A DNA stretch of 64,000 bases, from the NCBI RefSeq assembly GCF_004519295.1, contig NZ_SOZH01000004.1, positions 1 through 64,000 on the forward strand. The letters are read 5' to 3'. The position numbers were made by a program, and so were the translations under genes. Source of the stretch: Cellulosimicrobium funkei (GTDB lineage Bacteria; Actinomycetota; Actinomycetes; Actinomycetales; Cellulomonadaceae). How positions within the stretch are numbered: position 1 is the first letter of the stretch; each line of letters begins with the position of its first letter. Positions 59,173 to 64,000 of this stretch are shown in pieces. The notes under the pieces were generated by a model, which saw only the letters and a list, made by a program, of their open reading frames with translations, made no database searches and was not told where the DNA came from.

Positions 59173-59550
59173 ATGCTCGACACGGCGTTCAGCGGGTTCT
59201 CGGTCGACGACGTCGACGCGGCGCGGCGGTTCTACGCGGACGACCTCGGCCTCACCGTCAGCGGGGACGACATGCTCTGGCTCGAGATCGGCGGCGGTGC
59301 GCGCGTGCTCGTCTACCCGAAGGGCGAGGCACACGCCCCGGCGTCGTTCACGGTGCTGAACTTCCCGGTCGCCGACGTGCCGGGCACGGTCGCCGCGCTC
59401 CGCGAGCGCGGCGTGGCGTTCGAGCGCTACGCGGGCACGCCCGTCGAGACGGACGACGACTTCGTCTTCCGCGGGGGCGGCCCGCTCATCGCGTGGTTCA
59501 CCGACCCGGCGGGGAACGTGCTGTCGGTCATCCAGGACGACGACGCCTGA
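59173..59550 (+). CDS. VOC/glyoxalase-fold protein
   Basis: A 125-residue single VOC protein. TAFSGFSVDDVDAARRFYAD, VLVYPKGEAHAPASFTVLNF and PLIAWFTDPAGNVLSVI fit a glyoxalase or dioxygenase-type fold. ATG with AGGAGGAG upstream. Substrate unknown. Convergent with the response regulator, 4 bases between stops. Confidence 0.88.
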   Translation: MLDTAFSGFSVDDVDAARRFYADDLGLTVSGDDMLWLEIGGGARVLVYPKGEAHAPASFTVLNFPVADVPGTVAALRERGVAFERYAGTPVETDDDFVFRGGGPLIAWFTDPAGNVLSVIQDDDA

Positions 59551-59554
59551 CGCG

Positions 59555-60223
59555 TCAGCCGCCGCCCAGCCCTTCCTCGCGCGCCCGCACGATCGCGGCG
59601 GCGCGGTCGCGGACGGCGAGCTTGGCGAGCACGTTCGCGACGTGGTTGCGCACCGTCTTGGGGCTCAGCACGAGCCGCCGGGAGATCGACGCGTTGTCGA
59701 GACCGGCCGCGACGAGGTCGAGCACCTCGCGCTCGCGGTCGGTGAGCTGGGGGAACGGCGCGCGCACGGCGGAGCGCCCGCCCACGACGTACGCCATCGC
59801 CCGGTCGGCGACGGACGGGGAGAGGATCATCGCGCCGTCGGCCACCGCGCGGACGGCGCGCTCGACCTCCGCGGGGCTCGCGGACTTCACGAGGAACCCG
59901 CGCGCCCCCGCGCGCACGGCCGCGACGACGGCGTCCTCGTCCTCGTGCATCGTCACGACGAGCACGCGCGCGGCCGGGTCCGCACGCACGAGGTCGCGCG
60001 TCACGTCCACGCCCGACCCGTCGCCGAGGTCGAGGTCCAGGAGCACGACGTCGGCCCGCGCCCCAGTGCTCGCATCCTCGCCGGGGCCGAGGCCGAGCAA
60101 TGCGCGCGCCTCCGTGGCCGACGCCGCGCTCCCGACGACGCGCACGCCGTCGAACGAGTCGAGCAGGGCGGCCATGCCGAGCCGGAACACCGGGTGGTCG
60201 TCGACGACCGCGACCCGGATCAC
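59555..60223 (-). CDS. NarL/LuxR-type response regulator
   Basis: A 222-residue regulator. Receiver with RVAVVDDHPVFRLGMAALLD and the phospho-Asp in DVVLLDLDLGDGSGVDVTRD; the LuxR helix-turn-helix is LTDREREVLDLVAAGLDNAS, ISRRLVLSPKTVRNHVANVL. It starts at a GTG overlapping the kinase stop (GTGA). Its targets are unknown. Confidence 0.93.
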   Translation of the reverse strand: MIRVAVVDDHPVFRLGMAALLDSFDGVRVVGSAASATEARALLGLGPGEDASTGARADVVLLDLDLGDGSGVDVTRDLVRADPAARVLVVTMHEDEDAVVAAVRAGARGFLVKSASPAEVERAVRAVADGAMILSPSVADRAMAYVVGGRSAVRAPFPQLTDREREVLDLVAAGLDNASISRRLVLSPKTVRNHVANVLAKLAVRDRAAAIVRAREEGLGGG

Positions 60224-62226
60224 GACGCCGCCCCGCGCGCGAGCGCCCCGGCCGGGACCAGCGGGAGCGTGGCGCGCACGCGCGTGCCCGGGCGCTCGCC
60301 GTCGGGCCGCACCGCGGCGACCTCGAGCCGGCCGCCGAGCTCGTCGGCCCGCTCGCGCAGCGACCGGGAGCCGACGCCGGCCACCGCGTCCGGCGCGACG
60401 CCCCGGCCGTCGTCCTCGCACGTGACGACGAGCGCGCCGTCCCCGAGCCGGACCGTCAGGCGGCACTCCGGCGCCCCGGAGTGCCGGGCGGCGTTGACGA
60501 CGCTCTCGCTCGCGATCGCGTACGCGGCCGCGGCGACGCGCGGGTCGAGGCCCCCGCACGGGTCGCAGCGCACGTCCACGACGAACCCGCCGAGCGCCTG
60601 CCGCCCCGCGAGCTCGCCGAGCGCGACCTCGAGACCGTGCTCGTCGAGAGACGGCGGCAGGAGGCTGCGGGACAGCGCGCGCACGTCCTCGACGCGCTGC
60701 GCCACCTCCACCCCCAGGGCGTCCAGCACCGCGGCCGCGGCCTCGGGGTCGGTCCGCAGCGTGTTCCGCGCGCCCTGGAGCCCCAGGCGCAGGCCCACGA
60801 GCCACGGCCCGACGCCGTCGTGCAGCTCCCGGCGGATCACGCGCCGCTCGGCGAGGCGCGCGCGGGTCGTGGCGTCGCGCGCCTCCTCGAGCTCGCGCGC
60901 GCCCCGCGCGAGTGCGAGACCGGCGCCGAGCACGGGCAGGAGCTGCTCGAGCGCGTCGCGCGTCCGGGCGTCGAGCCGCTCGCCGGCCCGCGCGACGACG
61001 TGGACCCTGCCGAGCGCCCGCCCGCCGTGCTCCACGGGGAGCGTGACGGCGTCGCCGGACGGGTGGCCGTCGGGGCCCGCCCAGGGCGCCGGGCCCGCGG
61101 GGCTGGCGGACGCCGTCGGGCCGGGTGCGGACCGCTCGATCGTCACGCTCTCCAGGCGCAGCGCCTCGCGCACGCCGACGGCGAGGCTCACGACGAGGTC
61201 GTCGGCCGTCGACGCGGACGACAGGTGGCGGCCGACGCTCAGGGCCGCCCGGCCCGGATCGTTGCCCTCCCCGTAGACGAGCGTGCGCACGCGGTGCCGC
61301 AGCCACGTGTGCAGGGGCTGCACCGCGAGCGCGACCCCGACCGCCGCGACGACCTGCGCGGCGGGACCGTCGACGACGGTCGTCGCGAGGACGACGACCA
61401 CGGCGTAGACGACGGCGAGGCCCACGGCCAGCATCGCGGCCACGGTCGCGCGCGAGAGGACGAGGTCGATGCCCCACAAACGGTTGCGCAGCACGCACAC
61501 GAGGATCGCGGCGGGGAACAGCGCCTGGCACGCGAGGTGCGTGAGGGGGAGCGCGAGGAGCACGTCCGGGTCGGCCCACGTGCCGAGCAGCGGGAGGAAC
61601 GACAGCGCCATGAGCGCCGTCCCGAGCGCGAGGAGGCCCAGCCCGCGCCGCTCCTCGACCGGCCCGCGGAACCGACGCCACGCCGTCGCGCCCGCGGTGA
61701 CGAGCCCCATGACGACGACGCCGACGATCGCAGGGCGCGGGTCGTCGGAGGGAGCGAGGAAGAAGAAGGTGATGGACGCGACGCCGCCCGCGACCCCGCA
61801 CCACGCGCCCGCGCCGAGCCGCCCGCCGCGCACGAACCAGGGCACGAGGACGAAGAGCCCGACCGTGCCCGGCACCCACGCCCACCCGTAGGCGTCGGCG
61901 AGCGGCGTGAGCGGGGGCAGGCCGGGGTGGGTCGACGCGTAGCTGCGCCACCCGCCGCCCAGGGCCGCGATCCCGCCGCCGATCGCGGCGAGGGCCACGA
62001 GCCAACCCACGACGTGCGGCCGCCGCACCAGGATCACCGCCGCAACCGTGCCGTAGACGAGCGCGACCGTCGCGTCCACGACGACGAACAGCAGGTCGCC
62101 CAGCAGGAGCGGCACGCCGGACGTGAGCTGGAGCGCGAGCGCGGACACGCCGAGCACCCAGGCGAGGACGCCGATCGTCCAGCCCGTGCGGGGCATCCCG
62201 GCGCGGCCGGGCCCGGGCTCGGCCAC
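60220..62226 (-). CDS. Membrane sensor histidine kinase (LuxR-pair type)
   Basis: A protein of up to 668 residues. N-terminal membrane region with about ten helices (LLFVVVDATVALVYGTVAAV and more to about residue 290). A GAF-like or linker region follows, then HisKA_3 with RRVIRRELHDGVGPWLVGLR (phospho-His) and an HATPase (DDGRGVAPDAVAGVGSRSLR). It senses an unknown envelope signal and phosphorylates the regulator. The GTG at 62226 was taken; an ATG at 62196 is an equal choice. Confidence 0.9.
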   Translation of the reverse strand: MAEPGPGRAGMPRTGWTIGVLAWVLGVSALALQLTSGVPLLLGDLLFVVVDATVALVYGTVAAVILVRRPHVVGWLVALAAIGGGIAALGGGWRSYASTHPGLPPLTPLADAYGWAWVPGTVGLFVLVPWFVRGGRLGAGAWCGVAGGVASITFFFLAPSDDPRPAIVGVVVMGLVTAGATAWRRFRGPVEERRGLGLLALGTALMALSFLPLLGTWADPDVLLALPLTHLACQALFPAAILVCVLRNRLWGIDLVLSRATVAAMLAVGLAVVYAVVVVLATTVVDGPAAQVVAAVGVALAVQPLHTWLRHRVRTLVYGEGNDPGRAALSVGRHLSSASTADDLVVSLAVGVREALRLESVTIERSAPGPTASASPAGPAPWAGPDGHPSGDAVTLPVEHGGRALGRVHVVARAGERLDARTRDALEQLLPVLGAGLALARGARELEEARDATTRARLAERRVIRRELHDGVGPWLVGLRLGLQGARNTLRTDPEAAAAVLDALGVEVAQRVEDVRALSRSLLPPSLDEHGLEVALGELAGRQALGGFVVDVRCDPCGGLDPRVAAAAYAIASESVVNAARHSGAPECRLTVRLGDGALVVTCEDDGRGVAPDAVAGVGSRSLRERADELGGRLEVAAVRPDGERPGTRVRATLPLVPAGALARGAAS

Positions 62227-62299
62227 GGGCCCACGGTAGGGCCGCGGCACGCGCGGCGAGAAGGGCCCGGGCGGGAGATCACCCGGCCGTGGACGACGG

Positions 62300-62367
62300 C
62301 GAGATCGGCGGTCCCGTGTGGGGTCGGCGGTCCAGACCGCCGATCCCGACCGGACCCGCCGATCTCG
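62300..62367. terminator. Nested hairpin downstream of the DUF998 gene
   Basis: Outer arms CGAGATCGGCGG (62300-62311) and its perfect complement (62356-62367) enclose an inner stem GGTCGGCGGTC/GACCGCCGATC (62322-62332 with 62335-62345, one G-T). It lies 30 bases past the DUF998 gene's stop on the minus strand. No U-run. GATCGGCG-type words recur, so a repeat-element origin is also possible. Confidence 0.55.
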
Positions 62368-62396
62368 TCGCGCGTCGCCGATCTCGCGCGTCGCGC

Positions 62397-63092
62397 TCAG
62401 CGCCGGTCCCCGAGGGCGAAGCCGAGCGCGGTGACGAGCAGCCAGATCGGTCCGACGAACCCCGCCATGTACTGCAGCGGCGACACGCCCGTGAGGAGCG
62501 CGAGCCCGCCGAGCACGAACCCGACGACGCCGAGCCAGCGCGGCGCGGCCGCGTGCCGCAGCGCCGCGACGCCGAGCGCGACGCCCGCGACGCCCGCTCC
62601 GACCCACAGCCACGGGATCGTCGCGACCCAGTCGCTGTAGAACGCGCCCGACTCCGGGACGATGAGCGCCGTGTCGCCGAGGCCGAACAGGAACTGCGTG
62701 TCGAGGCCCGAGCCCAGCAGCCCGGCGACGGAGACGAGCACGAGCCCCCAGCCCGCGACCGTCGGGAGGATCGACCCGGCGGGCGCCTGCCCGTCGAGCC
62801 GTCGCTTGAGCCCGGCGGCGAAGACGAGCACGAGCAGCGCGCACGCGATCGTCGCGGTGTGGAACACGATCTGCGTGCCCGTGCGGCCGGAGAGGTCGGC
62901 GACGATCGCCTCCGCGTCGCCCGCGGTCTCCTCCCAGTTGATGCCGAGCGCCATCGAGGACTGGATCGAGACCAGGCCGAGGACACCGGCGACGACCCCG
63001 GTCCAGGCCCACGCGCGGGGCGTCGTGCCGCGGGCGCGGCGGGGCGTGCCGTCGGCGACCGCCGACGGCGTGGTGAGCGAGCTGTCCTGCAT
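62397..63092 (-). CDS. DUF998-like membrane protein
   Basis: A 231-residue protein with six hydrophobic segments. TGVVAGVLGLVSIQSSMALG, HTATIACALLVLVFAAGLKR, GWGLVLVSVAGLLGSGLDTQ and PIWLLVTALGFALGDRR mark the DUF998-type organisation. ATG with GGAAGG upstream. Function unknown. Confidence 0.75.
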   Translation of the reverse strand: MQDSSLTTPSAVADGTPRRARGTTPRAWAWTGVVAGVLGLVSIQSSMALGINWEETAGDAEAIVADLSGRTGTQIVFHTATIACALLVLVFAAGLKRRLDGQAPAGSILPTVAGWGLVLVSVAGLLGSGLDTQFLFGLGDTALIVPESGAFYSDWVATIPWLWVGAGVAGVALGVAALRHAAAPRWLGVVGFVLGGLALLTGVSPLQYMAGFVGPIWLLVTALGFALGDRR

Positions 63093-63287
63093 GGGACGAC
63101 CTTCCGTTCGAGGCCGCCTCCCGCGGCCGGGGCCCGTCACGCGGTGCGACGGCCCCCGCAGCGTCGGCCGGGCGGCGTCCCGGGTCCCAGGGGCAGGTGT
63201 CCCGACCTCCCGGGCAGGTCGCACGGGGCGGGCTCCCGCGCCGCACCAGCGGTTGCGGAACCTCCCGCGCGGCGGGACGGTTGCGGC

Positions 63288-63707
63288 ATGATCCGGTTCC
63301 TGCTGAGCTTCGCGATCAACGTGGTCCTCGCCGCCGTGGGCCTCCTCGTCGCCGCGAACGTCTTCGACGGCGTCACGGTGCACGCCTCCGGGTTCACGGT
63401 CGCCGTCCTCGTGTTCGCGGTGGCCCAGGGGGTGCTCGCGCCCTTCGTGTTCAACGTCGCGCGCAAGTACGCGTCCGCGGTGCTCGGCGGCATCGGCCTC
63501 GTGTCGACGTTCCTCGCGCTGTGGATCGCGACGCTCGTGGGCGACGGCCTGGAGATCTCCGGGGCCTCCACGTGGATCGGGGTGACGGTCGTCGTCTGGC
63601 TGATCAGCGCGCTCGGCGGCTGGCTCCTCGGGTGGCTCGTCCTCACCCGCTGGTGGGACCGCCGCCAGGAGGACAAGCGGATCCGCGAGGCGACGACCCG
63701 CGGCTGA
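63288..63707 (+). CDS. Phage-holin-IV-like small membrane protein
   Basis: A 139-residue protein with four helices. IRFLLSFAINVVLAAVGLLV, VHASGFTVAVLVFAVAQGVL, APFVFNVARKYASAVLGGIG and STWIGVTVVVWLISALGGWL fit the superfamily IV holin-like pattern (YvlD). Most such chromosomal proteins are housekeeping membrane proteins, not lysis proteins. ATG begins MIRFLL. Confidence 0.85.
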   Translation: MIRFLLSFAINVVLAAVGLLVAANVFDGVTVHASGFTVAVLVFAVAQGVLAPFVFNVARKYASAVLGGIGLVSTFLALWIATLVGDGLEISGASTWIGVTVVVWLISALGGWLLGWLVLTRWWDRRQEDKRIREATTRG

Positions 63708-63722
63708 CGACGCCGACGGCGC

Positions 63723-64000
63723 TCACCGCGCCCTGCGGTCGCCGTCCCCGGTCGTCGTCAGGTCGGCCACCGGGGCGAGCACGGGGAACTCCGGGGTGCC
63801 CGGGGGGACGTCCACGCGCAGGGGGCGCATCGAGCGGGCGACGAGCCACAGCGGCAGGACGGCCACGCAGAGCACCGGGAGCAGGTGGACGTCGCCGACC
63901 GTCACGGCCGCCATGAAGAGGGCGAGCCAGCCGTCGCGCGCCACGACGAGGACGGCGCCGAGGACAGCGGCGGAAACGGCGATCGCGGGCGGCACGGCGG
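63723..64000 (-). CDS. Membrane protein, cut by the window edge
   Basis: The last 90 or more residues are visible. Three hydrophobic stretches ([60 protein letters not shown]) end in a polar tail. A GTG at 63995 could be the start, or the gene may continue past the edge. No family recognised. Confidence 0.5.
   Translation of the reverse strand, partial: AVPPAIAVSAAVLGAVLVVARDGWLALFMAAVTVGDVHLLPVLCVAVLPLWLVARSMRPLRVDVPPGTPEFPVLAPVADLTTTGDGDRRAR

Noticed and set aside
63288-63707. Prophage lysis gene from the holin-like call
   Set aside because: No endolysin or other phage gene nearby; chromosomal YvlD-like proteins share the fold.

Overview
The window is very GC-rich, uses many GTG starts, packs genes into 4-bp ATGA/GTGA overlaps, and carries actinobacterial hallmarks: a DinB/mycothiol-type protein, an LAXTG-like sorting signal, ECF sigma/zinc anti-sigma pairs, ACR3 arsenic genes and a CmtR-type cadmium sensor. 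It looks like the chromosome of a member of the Micrococcales, probably near Cellulomonas/Cellulosimicrobium. That placement is inferred from protein flavour, not from a marker gene.

Region 1 (1-11412) is a divergent sialic acid locus. A GntR regulator, two Gfo/Idh/MocA oxidoreductases and nagB point left. A lipoprotein binding protein, a permease, a permease-ATPase fusion, a second ATPase, then nanA, a ROK kinase and nanE point right. Together they would import Neu5Ac (or an anhydro form) and feed it to fructose-6-phosphate. One oxidoreductase is broken by a single extra base.

Region 2 (11413-25585) is an accessory island with lower GC and much decay. It holds a Fic remnant, a DUF192 lipoprotein with an amber codon, an antitoxin with a frameshifted zeta toxin, a NYN nuclease, an HExxH protein, a DUF4365 nuclease-like protein, a small membrane protein, a winged-helix protein, a HigB toxin with a HigA-ImmA/IrrE partner, an SOS box before a broken small gene, a HEPN-like protein, a serine resolvase with res-like repeats, and a cmtR-cadD-thioredoxin-fold cadmium cassette. 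The NYN/HExxH/DUF4365/membrane/winged-helix group is the best candidate for an undescribed system.

Region 3 (25586-44700) is mostly core-like. It includes an operon of SpoIIE-type phosphatase, cellulose-synthase-like GT2, STAS protein and RsbW-like kinase (partner switching around a polysaccharide synthase), a Na+/H+ antiporter, a MerR regulator, a second GT2 with a tiny LAXTG protein, a YceI-ECF sigma-anti-sigma operon, endonuclease IV, an RDD membrane protein, a sugar acetyltransferase, a HEAT-repeat protein, and an amino acid dehydrogenase divergent from an Lrp regulator.

Region 4 (44700-64000) has an acyl-CoA ligase divergent from a TetR regulator across a perfect palindrome, an AidB-type dehydrogenase, a BBE-like flavoprotein, an esterase, a 5'-3' exonuclease, an arsenic island (two ArsR proteins, one fused to ArsC, plus ArsC, ACR3 and a flavoprotein) next to a truncated GNAT gene, a LuxR-type two-component system and small membrane proteins. 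No rRNA, tRNA, CRISPR array or transposase was recognised.
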